Positions 27,260 through 35,199 of a DNA stretch of 64,000 bases are shown in pieces (the stretch's first letter is position 1; each line of letters begins with the position of its first letter). A program made the position numbers and the translations under genes. Origin of the DNA: Butyrivibrio sp. WCD3002 (GTDB lineage Bacteria > Bacillota > Clostridia > Lachnospirales > Lachnospiraceae); NCBI RefSeq assembly GCF_000424265.1, contig NZ_AUJO01000001.1, positions 248,001-312,000 of the forward strand, written 5' to 3'. The notes beneath the pieces were generated by a model that was given only the letters and a program-made list of their open reading frames with translations, did no database searches and had not been told where the DNA came from.

Positions 27260-28780
27260 ATGAAGTTCAAAGCAGCATATTACGTAAAGGTATTTTTACT
27301 GATCATAGTACCTTTCCTGGTTCTTACCTCTTTCTCAATCATAAGCTATCAGAAGAAGGTAATAGAGAAGGAACTCCTTTATATCGATGAAAAGACAAGA
27401 CTTGCCGAGCTGCAGATTACCAAGATTTTTTCGGAGATGGACAGCATAGCAAAGTCAGTAGTCATAAATGATCAGATAAACGATATTCTTGAAAAGCCAA
27501 AGAGTATTGTCACCTACGAGGGCTATCAGGCTTATAAGACAATCGATTCATTTTTGAAAATGTCTACGGTTTACACCAGTTATCAATATGGGATTACTTT
27601 AGTTACTCCGCGCTACACGTACAATAGTAACGCGGAGTACAATGCTGTTCTGAGCATGGACAGCGATATTGTAACAGAAGGTGTAAATGCCAAGGGCGGC
27701 AAGGTTATAAGGGGCGATGGAAAACGCATAAGTCTCATCAGAAGCTTTTATCGAAAGGGCAAGCTCCTTGGAGTTGTGATCATTGATGTAAATCTGTCAT
27801 ATATTCATAAAATACTGGAGCCCTTTGGAGAGAGTCAGGATTTGATCTATATTCTGGATGGTCAGGGCGATATTATTTTTGAGAATGAAATCGCAGGAAG
27901 TCAGTCTGAGATGGGGACTCCCTTTGCGCAGATAAAAGATGATGCAGGCGGAAAAATAAAATGGAATAACAGGACCTATCTGATGCAGTCCCACAGAGAT
28001 TTAGAGGATGATATTTCAGTTATGTTCCTGGTGGAGGCCGCTGAAGTATACAGGGATTCCACAAGGATTCTTATTATTTTCATAAGCTATTTCGTGCCCT
28101 TTACTATATTGATAAATATAGTGATCATACGTCACAACAGAAAGATCGAAGAGAGCAAAAGACAGTATGAAATGAAGAACCTGCAGACACAGGTAAATCC
28201 TCACATGATCTATAACACCTTAAATACGATTACAAATCTCGCACAGCTTCAGGGAGTTGGAAACATTGAGGAGGTTTCATCCTCCTTTGCGGGTCTTCTT
28301 AAACTGATATCAAAGAGTAAGGGTGAGTTTATAACCCTAAATGATGAGATAGAGTACATCCGGATGTATATCAATATCAAAAAGTACAATATGCTCTACG
28401 ACTTTACTTTTGATGCTGATATAAGTGAAGAAGCAGGGAATGCGCCAATATTAAAGCTTTTGCTGCAGCCTCTTGTGGAGAACTCACTAAATCACGGCTT
28501 CACTGAAATAAGTCTTCAAAAGAAATACCGCGTATTCATAAAGGCTGAAATTAAGGACAATAGAATGATTATAGACATCGAGGACAATGGAGTCGGAATG
28601 TCTAAGGAACAGCTTGAGCATATTCACGATAAGGATAGAGCAAGCGGAAACACATTTTTAAGTGTGGGCGTATCAAATGTTTACGAGAGACTTAAGCTTA
28701 ATTACAAAAACCGGGCAGTTTTTAATGTGAGCAGCCTGGAGGGAGAAGGAACGAAAATACACCTGGAATATCCGGTGTAA
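27260..28780 (+). CDS. YesM-type sensor histidine kinase without a visible HAMP domain
   Basis: A 506-residue membrane kinase. Helix one is at about 8-30, an extracytoplasmic Cache-like sensor at about 31-265, and helix two at about 270-292. The His_kinase motif is QVNPH315MIYNTLN, followed by the ATPase N-box LVENSLNHG and G-box IEDNGVGMS. Only about 20 residues separate helix two from the His motif, so the HAMP domain usual in YesM proteins seems absent. The partner is the AraC-type response regulator 9 bases downstream. By family precedent it should sense the extracellular sugar or its binding protein and control the LplA transporter. Confidence 0.9.
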   Translation: MKFKAAYYVKVFLLIIVPFLVLTSFSIISYQKKVIEKELLYIDEKTRLAELQITKIFSEMDSIAKSVVINDQINDILEKPKSIVTYEGYQAYKTIDSFLKMSTVYTSYQYGITLVTPRYTYNSNAEYNAVLSMDSDIVTEGVNAKGGKVIRGDGKRISLIRSFYRKGKLLGVVIIDVNLSYIHKILEPFGESQDLIYILDGQGDIIFENEIAGSQSEMGTPFAQIKDDAGGKIKWNNRTYLMQSHRDLEDDISVMFLVEAAEVYRDSTRILIIFISYFVPFTILINIVIIRHNRKIEESKRQYEMKNLQTQVNPHMIYNTLNTITNLAQLQGVGNIEEVSSSFAGLLKLISKSKGEFITLNDEIEYIRMYINIKKYNMLYDFTFDADISEEAGNAPILKLLLQPLVENSLNHGFTEISLQKKYRVFIKAEIKDNRMIIDIEDNGVGMSKEQLEHIHDKDRASGNTFLSVGVSNVYERLKLNYKNRAVFNVSSLEGEGTKIHLEYPV

Positions 28781-28789
28781 GGGGGAAGT

Positions 28790-29521
28790 ATGTATAGCAT
28801 AGTAATTGCAGATGACGACATCATAATGCTTGGCAAAATTGCCGGGTATCTGGAAAAAAAGTGTGAAGACTGTGTCGTCCTCGCCAAATGTATTAATGGA
28901 GGAAGTGCTTTGGAGGCGGTCAGAGAATATAGTCCTGATCTGCTTATTCTTGACATGGATATGCCTGATATGATGGGAACTCAGGTAATTAAAACTTTGT
29001 CTGATGAAAAAATCATGCCATCGACACTTGTGCTTAGTAACTATGATAACTACGAGTTTGTCCGGGAAGCAATGAAATACGGCTCCTACGATTATCTTTT
29101 AAAGCATCAGCTTCCCTATGCAATAGGTTCAGTTACTGAGGAGATGATAGAAAGCTATCAGCTCGCCCTTGAAAAGCTGGAGGAGCAAAATCTTGATGGC
29201 TTGTCCGAATATGTTAAAGACACAATTGCGTATATTGATAAATGTTATAGCAACGACATCATCCTTGAAACCGTAGCAAAGGAAATACATGTTTCACCTT
29301 CGTATCTGTCGAGGCTATTTAAGCGGGAGATGGAAATGTCCTTTACGGAATACTTAAACAGTTTCAGGGTAAAGAAAGCAAGACAGTACATGGAAGAGGG
29401 AGAGCACAACCTTTACGAGATTTCCGAGAAGACCGGTTTTAACTCCTACAATTACTTTTTAAAGGTCTACAAGGAGTACACAGGACTCAGACCTTCAGAA
29501 TGTATTCAAAAGACAAAATAG
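28790..29521 (+). CDS. YesN-type response regulator with AraC DNA-binding domain
   Basis: A 243-residue regulator. The receiver domain spans residues 1-120, with acidic pair D10-D11, phospho-acceptor D55 in LILDMDMPD and a Lys in YLLKHQ. The linker is short, and an AraC HTH pair covers about 145-240 (LETVAKEIHVSPSYLSRLFK, NLYEISEKTGFNSYNYFLKVY). YesN proteins are often longer (350-550 residues); this one is compact. It pairs with the kinase upstream and probably acts on the importer genes that start 100 bases downstream. Confidence 0.92.
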   Translation: MYSIVIADDDIIMLGKIAGYLEKKCEDCVVLAKCINGGSALEAVREYSPDLLILDMDMPDMMGTQVIKTLSDEKIMPSTLVLSNYDNYEFVREAMKYGSYDYLLKHQLPYAIGSVTEEMIESYQLALEKLEEQNLDGLSEYVKDTIAYIDKCYSNDIILETVAKEIHVSPSYLSRLFKREMEMSFTEYLNSFRVKKARQYMEEGEHNLYEISEKTGFNSYNYFLKVYKEYTGLRPSECIQKTK

Positions 29522-29623
29522 TGTAGTTGATGGACAAGGAATTGTGATGACCTCCATAGGGGTGACAGCTATACTGTAATTGCGGTCGACCAAATTGCAA
29601 AGAAGTTTATTTGGAGGGTTACA

Positions 29624-31210
29624 ATGAAAAAAAGAATAGTAGCATTGGCAATTGGGGTAAGTATGCTTCTTGGTACATTAAGCGGATGCGGCAGTGCCGA
29701 AGCAGAAAAAAATGTTTCCGAGGTTACAGCATCGACAGGTGCATCTACAGAAAATCTGAATAAAGAGGGTTTCCCTATCGTAAATGAAGAGATCACATTA
29801 AGGGTATTTGGACAGCAGGGACCTGCTCAGCAGCCCTGGGATACAATGTCCATGTGGAAGAAGTATCAGGAAATGACAAATATCAAGCTTGATTTTACAG
29901 ATGTTCTTTCAGCTGAAGGCTATGATGAAAAGAAGAGTCTTATGTGGGCCAGCGACGATTATGATGATGTGTTTGTCAGAGCCTTTCTTACCAATACTGA
30001 AATCGTAAAATACGGAACAATGGGAATCCTCATTCCTCTCGAGGATATGCTTGATGAGTATGCACCTAATATTTCAAAGCATATTCAGGAAAATCCCGCA
30101 ATACTTTCGAGAATCACAGCACCGGACGGACATATTTATGCGCTTCCTGCACTTATTGATCTAACAGCAGCTCGCGACGAAAAGTTCTGGCTGAACAAAG
30201 CATGGCTCGATGAAGTAGGACTGGATGTACCTAAATCTCTTGATGATCTTGAAGCTGTACTCAGGGCATTTAAGGGCACCGACTTTAACGGCAACGGTAT
30301 CGATGATGAGATACCTATGAGTGCTTCAGATGCTGATACTCTTATCAGAAGATTTGCAGGTGTCTGGGGACATCAGTGGCAGTTTGATACATGGCTCGAG
30401 GTAAAGGATGATAAGGTTGTTTCTTATCTTACCGATGACAGCTTTAAGGAAGAGCTTATGTGGTTACATGACATGTACGCAGAAGGTCTTATCGATGAAG
30501 AGGTATTCACTCAGGAATATGCAAAGTATCTCTCAAAAGCATCAGGAAATCTCCTTGGACTTTTCTTTAACCAGGCTGATGATGCCTTTGATTCCACAGA
30601 TTACATTGGTATTTCACCTTTTACAGGAGCAGCAGATAAACAGTATGTTCAGTCAGCTCCTATAGCCCGTGATAACGGTGTATTTGCCATAAGCAGTGAT
30701 TGCAAATATCCTGAAGCAGCGCTTCGTTTCATCGACTACTTCTACGGTGATGAAGGCTCAATCATGATGAGATACGGCGTTGAAGGTGAGAACATGTACT
30801 TCGATGAGGATGGAATGCCCAGATACAACGATGGTATTCTTGATAGTCCTAACGGCAGCGGAACAGAAATCGGTAAGTTCACAATCTGGCCGGGCGGCGG
30901 TGCTCCTCAGCTTGTTAATGAGGTAAACTGTGAGGCAATCGCTTCCAAGAATACTCTTGAGGCGCAGGTGGCACTGGATCCTTATGTTCCCGAAAATATT
31001 TATTCAGCTCCGCTTTTCACAGAAGAGGTAAATGACAGAGTTACAGTGCTTTGGTCAGATATCGAAAGCTATGTTCAGACAACCACAGCGCTGTTTATCA
31101 GAGGCGAGGAATCCTTCGATTCATGGGATACCTATGTTCAGACCTTGAAGGATATCGGTATTGATGAGTGGGTATCAATCTACCAGGAAGCCTATGACAA
31201 TATTAAATAA
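29624..31210 (+). CDS. LplA-like extracellular sugar-binding lipoprotein
   Basis: A 528-residue lipoprotein with signal peptide and lipobox LSGC (Cys22), then a family 1 extracellular solute-binding fold. Features include ITLRVFGQQGPAQQPW, DTMSMWKKYQEMTNIKLDFT and NGNGIDDEIPMS, the last typical of LplA proteins for large oligosaccharides. It should capture the sugar outside the membrane for the LplB and YtcP permeases that follow. A strong TTGGAGGG site precedes ATG 29624. No ATPase gene is in the locus; such importers usually share the housekeeping MsmK/UgpC ATPase. Confidence 0.92.
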   Translation: MKKRIVALAIGVSMLLGTLSGCGSAEAEKNVSEVTASTGASTENLNKEGFPIVNEEITLRVFGQQGPAQQPWDTMSMWKKYQEMTNIKLDFTDVLSAEGYDEKKSLMWASDDYDDVFVRAFLTNTEIVKYGTMGILIPLEDMLDEYAPNISKHIQENPAILSRITAPDGHIYALPALIDLTAARDEKFWLNKAWLDEVGLDVPKSLDDLEAVLRAFKGTDFNGNGIDDEIPMSASDADTLIRRFAGVWGHQWQFDTWLEVKDDKVVSYLTDDSFKEELMWLHDMYAEGLIDEEVFTQEYAKYLSKASGNLLGLFFNQADDAFDSTDYIGISPFTGAADKQYVQSAPIARDNGVFAISSDCKYPEAALRFIDYFYGDEGSIMMRYGVEGENMYFDEDGMPRYNDGILDSPNGSGTEIGKFTIWPGGGAPQLVNEVNCEAIASKNTLEAQVALDPYVPENIYSAPLFTEEVNDRVTVLWSDIESYVQTTTALFIRGEESFDSWDTYVQTLKDIGIDEWVSIYQEAYDNIK

Positions 31211-31227
31211 AGGAGAATCACATCAAC

Positions 31228-32136
31228 ATGAAGAAGTCATTTCGGAAGAGATTCTTTTCTAAATGGCAGTTGATAGTGATGTTTCTCATACCGTTCATCT
31301 GGTACATAGTGTTTTGCTATGTACCGATGTACGGAATTCAGCTGGCTTTTAGAAACTACAATCCAAGGCTTGGTTATCTTGGAAGCCCCTGGGTTGGACT
31401 AAGATACTTTAAGCAATTTTTTTCTTCGTACTATAACATAGACATTATCTGGAACACAGTGTCCATCAGCTTATATTCTATAATCTTTGGTTTTCCGATT
31501 CCCATATTACTGGCTATCATATTGAACGAACTGCCGGGAGTGCACTTTAAAAAGGTGCTGCAGAATCTGACTTATGTTCCGCACTTTATATCAGTTGTAG
31601 TTTTGTGCGGTATGTTATATCTGTTTCTGTCACCTCAATATGGTGTTCTTAATACCTTTTTGAACTTTTTAGGGTTTGAATCCATTGGTTTTCTGGAATC
31701 CAACAAATATTTTAAGGCTGTGTATGTTTTATCTGATATTTGGCAGGAGAGCGGATGGAATTCTGTAATCTACATTGCTGCACTTGCAGGAATTGATCCG
31801 GAGCTCTACGAGGCTGCAAAAATTGACGGAGCAGGCAGACTTAAGCGAATCATTCATGTGTCTTTACCGGGAATAGCGCCTACTATCGTAACGCTGCTTA
31901 TCCTGAGAATAGGACAGGTGATGACCATTGGTTTTGAAAAGGCATATCTTCTTCAGAATAATCTGAATATCAGATCCAGCGAAATAATATCAACCCTTGT
32001 TTATAAGCAGGGTATTTTGCAGGGAAGCTATGGCTATGCAACAGCAGTCGGACTTTTTAACTCTGTTATCAATCTGGCACTGATAATACTTACAAACAGG
32101 ATTTGTAAGAAATATTTTGAAATAAGTCTGTGGTAA
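31228..32136 (+). CDS. LplB-like ABC sugar permease
   Basis: A 302-residue inner membrane subunit with six predicted helices. The EAA loop is ELYEAAKIDGAGRLKRIIHVSLPGI, in two parts ending in LPGI, at about 190-215. The N terminus (YVPMYGIQLAFRNYNP) is characteristic of LplB. It forms the permease pair with the next gene, 12 bases downstream, and takes sugar from the LplA protein upstream. Confidence 0.93.
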   Translation: MKKSFRKRFFSKWQLIVMFLIPFIWYIVFCYVPMYGIQLAFRNYNPRLGYLGSPWVGLRYFKQFFSSYYNIDIIWNTVSISLYSIIFGFPIPILLAIILNELPGVHFKKVLQNLTYVPHFISVVVLCGMLYLFLSPQYGVLNTFLNFLGFESIGFLESNKYFKAVYVLSDIWQESGWNSVIYIAALAGIDPELYEAAKIDGAGRLKRIIHVSLPGIAPTIVTLLILRIGQVMTIGFEKAYLLQNNLNIRSSEIISTLVYKQGILQGSYGYATAVGLFNSVINLALIILTNRICKKYFEISLW

Positions 32137-32148
32137 TGGAGAGTAGCG

Positions 32149-33027
32149 ATGAAAAAGAGTTTAAATGACAGAATATTTGATTATGTAATTGTTTTTATCA
32201 GTGTCCTTATCATGATCATGGTGGCGTATCCGCTTTACTTTGTCATCATCGCCTCCTTCAGTAAGCCGGAGGCTGTTCTTTCAGGACAACTGACCTTTTT
32301 ACCTGTGGGATTTAACGTAAAATCCTACCAGATGGTTTTTCAGGAGCCCCAAATATGGATCGGATATCGCAATACTCTGATCTATACCGGACTTGGAACC
32401 GTTATAAACCTTTTGCTGACTACACTTTGTGCATTTCCGCTTTCAAGAAAAGACATGCCATACAGGACTCTGCTTACCTTTTTAGTATCCTTTACCATGC
32501 TTTTTGGCGGCGGTATGATTCCTGTTTATCTTGTGGTGAAAAATCTTGGAATCACAGACAGTATCTGGGCCATGGTAATTCCTAACGCGCTTAATACCTA
32601 CAATATGCTGGTTATGAAAAACTATTTTCAGACAAGCATACCGGGAGAGCTGCAGGAGGCAGCATCAATAGACGGCTGCAGCCATTTTCAGACACTTATA
32701 CATGTGGTTCTTCCATTATCCAAGCCTATACTTGCCGTAATTACGCTGTTTTATGCGGTGCAGCACTGGAATGCCTTCTTTAATGCAATAATTTATCTTC
32801 GAAACGAGAAGCTATATCCTTTGCAGATAGTTTTAAGAGAAATCCTGTTACAAAACAGTCTTGAAGCAGTGGGCGGAGATATGACCGGCATGTATGAAAA
32901 GGTTATGCAGGGCGAGACCATGAAATATGCACTTATTATTGTTGCTAGTGTGCCGATTCTTATCTTTTATCCTTTCGTCCAGAAGTATTTCACCAAGGGA
33001 ATCATGGTTGGAGCTGTAAAAGGATAA
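32149..33027 (+). CDS. YtcP-like ABC sugar permease
   Basis: A 292-residue second permease subunit with six helices. It carries YPLYFVIIASFSKPEAVLSG near the N terminus, the EAA loop ELQEAASIDGCSHFQTLIHV, and a C terminus ending KYFTKGIMVGAVKG, the usual YtcP ending. It is co-transcribed with LplB, and the TauE-type gene follows after 10 bases. Together these encode import of one oligosaccharide class. Confidence 0.93.
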   Translation: MKKSLNDRIFDYVIVFISVLIMIMVAYPLYFVIIASFSKPEAVLSGQLTFLPVGFNVKSYQMVFQEPQIWIGYRNTLIYTGLGTVINLLLTTLCAFPLSRKDMPYRTLLTFLVSFTMLFGGGMIPVYLVVKNLGITDSIWAMVIPNALNTYNMLVMKNYFQTSIPGELQEAASIDGCSHFQTLIHVVLPLSKPILAVITLFYAVQHWNAFFNAIIYLRNEKLYPLQIVLREILLQNSLEAVGGDMTGMYEKVMQGETMKYALIIVASVPILIFYPFVQKYFTKGIMVGAVKG

Positions 33028-33037
33028 AGGGCTAAAA

Positions 33038-33868
33038 ATGGAATATGTTATTATTGCGGATATTTGTTTCCTGGCTTCACTTGTCGGCTCCATCTGCGGT
33101 ATCGGAGGTGGAGTAATAATAAAGCCTGTGCTGGATGCTGTTAACGTATACAGTGTTTCTGTAATAAGCTTTCTGTCCGGATGCACAGTGCTTTCAATGA
33201 CAGCATATTCAATAGCAAGAGAAGCGGGAAAAAGCAGATTTAAGTCTGCATCAAATGAGATGATAATCCTTGCTGCAGGCAGCATAGCAGGCGGTGTGAT
33301 CGGAAAGAGCATGTTTACTGTGCTTTTGTCTGATATTGGTAATGACTTCCTGGTTGGAGAGCTTCAGTCACTGGTTTTACTTGTGATTACTGCAGGAACC
33401 TTTATATACACACTGTTTAAGGTAAGGATAAGTAAAAAGAAAATTACAGGACTGGCCTGGATTTTTACTATAGGCGCAATACTTGGCGTTATATCAGCGT
33501 TTTTGGGGATTGGCGGAGGCCCGATAAATATTGTGGTTCTTAGCTACTGTTTTTCCATGAAGGCAAAGGAGGCAGCGGAAAGCTCCCTTTTTATAATATT
33601 GCTGTCACAGCTGGCTTCCTTTGTAACAACCATTGCAACTGGCACTGTACCGAAGGTAGATGTGGTACTTCTTTTAATGATGGTGGCAATGGGAATAGCA
33701 GGAGGCATAGCAGGCAGAAGGATAAATGATCTTATAAATCAGAAGTCTGTAGACAGACTGTTTTTGCTGCTTCTTGTGGTAATCATGGGAATAACCCTTT
33801 ACAATTTCAGGCATAATTTCATTCTTCTTACGGGATATGAAAATGCCATATTATCTGTAAATACATAA
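33038..33868 (+). CDS. TauE/SafE-family sulfite/sulfur-anion exporter
   Basis: A 276-residue membrane protein with about eight helices and the duplicated family motifs GSICGIGGGVIIKPVLDA (first half) and FLGIGGGPINIVVLSY (second half). The family exports sulfite, sulfoacetate or related sulfur anions. Here it sits in a sulfatase operon and shares one base with the maturase gene (stop TAA and start ATG overlap at 33868). An inferred role is to remove sulfate or sulfite released from the sugar inside the cell; transport of this anion is not proven by sequence. Confidence 0.88.
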   Translation: MEYVIIADICFLASLVGSICGIGGGVIIKPVLDAVNVYSVSVISFLSGCTVLSMTAYSIAREAGKSRFKSASNEMIILAAGSIAGGVIGKSMFTVLLSDIGNDFLVGELQSLVLLVITAGTFIYTLFKVRISKKKITGLAWIFTIGAILGVISAFLGIGGGPINIVVLSYCFSMKAKEAAESSLFIILLSQLASFVTTIATGTVPKVDVVLLLMMVAMGIAGGIAGRRINDLINQKSVDRLFLLLLVVIMGITLYNFRHNFILLTGYENAILSVNT

Positions 33869-34971
33869 TGAAAAATATTTCGATAATGATAAAGCCTGCA
33901 TCTTCACTGTGTAATTTGAGCTGTGAGTATTGCTTTTATGAGGATGTAAGCAGTAAAAGAGCCATGTCATCCTGCGGCGTTATGAAGCGGGAGACTGCTA
34001 ATAAAATAATAGATAATGTGTTATCCTGCCTGAATGATATGGATGCGGTTTCCTTTGTTTTTCAGGGAGGAGAACCCACTCTGGCAGGGCTCCCGTTTTT
34101 TCTACACTTTACAGAAGAAGTGGAAAAGAAAAAGGGCAGCGTTTTAGTAAACTATGCAATCCAGACAAACGGCATTCTTATAGATAAGAGCTGGTGCCGG
34201 TTTTTCAAAAGTAATAATTTTCTTGTGGGAATTTCTCAGGATATCCTTCCTGAAGTTCACGATAAATACAGGAAAGATACGAATGGGAGCGACACCTATG
34301 AAAGAGTAAATGCGGCAAGGAAGGCGCTCCTAAGCTATGGAGTAGAATATAATATTCTTTCTGTACTTACTAATGACCTCGCTAAGGAACCTGAAAAGGT
34401 TTGGGATTATCTGTGCAGAGAGAATATAGGGTATACGCAGTTTATTCCATGCCTTGGAAAAATAGAGGGCGAAAAGAAGTCTTGCCGGCTGAACCCCTGC
34501 AGCTTTGCAGGCTTCTATAGCCACTTATTTTTCCTTTGGGCAAAAGCTTTTAAAGCCGGAAAGTACAGAAGTATTAAGCTCTTTGATGATCTGATAAATC
34601 TGCTTGCTTACGGAAAACAGACAGCCTGCGGAATAACCGGAAAGTGCAGTCCGCAGTTTGTGGTAGAAGCAGACGGAAGGGTGTTTCCCTGCGACTTCTA
34701 TGCTCTTGATGAATACTGCATTGGGAATCTTGCCTGTGAGAATGTGGAGGACATATATAATAAGGCTGCAAAAAGCAGCTTTATAACACGGGATGATGCG
34801 GAAGCAGATTTTTGTTGCCGATGTCCATATTTAAAAATTTGTCATGGCGGATGCCTCCGAATGAGGAAAGAAGTTTGTGGTTTTGACGGCGAAAATGAGT
34901 GTGGATACAGGCTTTTTCTGGATAATTGTTTACCGGAGTTACAACAAATTATACACAGTATTTTGAATTGA
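33868..34971 (+). CDS. Anaerobic sulfatase-maturating enzyme (radical SAM, SPASM)
   Basis: Oxidises the active-site Cys of a sulfatase to formylglycine without oxygen. The 367 residues are normal for the family. The radical SAM cluster is C15-NLS-C19-EY-C22, followed by FQGGEPTLAGL and QTNGILID. The C-terminal SPASM region is Cys-rich (GKCSPQFVVEADGRVFPCDFY, then FCCRCPYLKICHGGC) and should bind two auxiliary [4Fe-4S] clusters. Its likely substrate is Cys51 of the sulfatase that begins the operon. It overlaps the TauE gene by one base, so the two are probably coupled in translation. Confidence 0.93.
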   Translation: MKNISIMIKPASSLCNLSCEYCFYEDVSSKRAMSSCGVMKRETANKIIDNVLSCLNDMDAVSFVFQGGEPTLAGLPFFLHFTEEVEKKKGSVLVNYAIQTNGILIDKSWCRFFKSNNFLVGISQDILPEVHDKYRKDTNGSDTYERVNAARKALLSYGVEYNILSVLTNDLAKEPEKVWDYLCRENIGYTQFIPCLGKIEGEKKSCRLNPCSFAGFYSHLFFLWAKAFKAGKYRSIKLFDDLINLLAYGKQTACGITGKCSPQFVVEADGRVFPCDFYALDEYCIGNLACENVEDIYNKAAKSSFITRDDAEADFCCRCPYLKICHGGCLRMRKEVCGFDGENECGYRLFLDNCLPELQQIIHSILN

Positions 34972-34996
34972 CACTAAATTCTAAATCTGTTATTTT
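34968..34996 (+). promoter_or_regulatory. Promoter of the riboswitch-transporter unit
   Basis: TTGACA (34968, overlapping the maturase stop codon) and TATTTT (34991) at a 17-base spacing. The predicted start near 35003 is right at the first paired base of the riboswitch. Confidence 0.75.
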
Positions 34997-35003
34997 ATTT
35001 TTT

Positions 35004-35097
35004 AGTGAAAGGGAGTAGTTATCATGCCTCGGCATGTTGCATATTCGTCAGTACGGGATTCATCCCCGGATACGCTGTAATTAACGAGACTTTCGCT
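35004..35097 (+). promoter_or_regulatory. yybP-ykoY-like (Mn2+) riboswitch aptamer
   Basis: The conserved loop AAGGGAGTAG (35009-35018) and the second conserved segment ACGAGACTTT (35084-35093) are placed across a junction. P1 pairs GTGAAAG (35005-35011) with CTTTCGC (35090-35096). A tetraloop hairpin CATGC-CTCG-GCATG lies at 35023-35036, and an arm closed by CAG/CTG at 35049-35077. This matches the yybP-ykoY consensus as I remember it (GGGGAGUAG and GAGACC), with one G fewer in the first loop. Ligand binding should stabilise P1 and free the downstream terminator arm. Confidence 0.75.
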
Positions 35098-35127
35098 GCA
35101 AATGCAATGCAGCGAAGGTCTTTTTTT
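35086..35127 (+). terminator. Riboswitch expression-platform terminator
   Basis: GACTTTCGCTGCA (35088-35100) pairs with TGCAGCGAAGGTC (35108-35120), followed by seven Ts. Its left arm contains the 3' half of the aptamer P1 stem, so terminator and aptamer exclude each other: an ON switch on ligand binding. Confidence 0.85.
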
Positions 35128-35199
35128 ATCCGTAAGATAAAAAAAGCACTTCGTGAGATGCGCAGCTGATAACAATTTCACCCTAAAACTGAAAGGACA

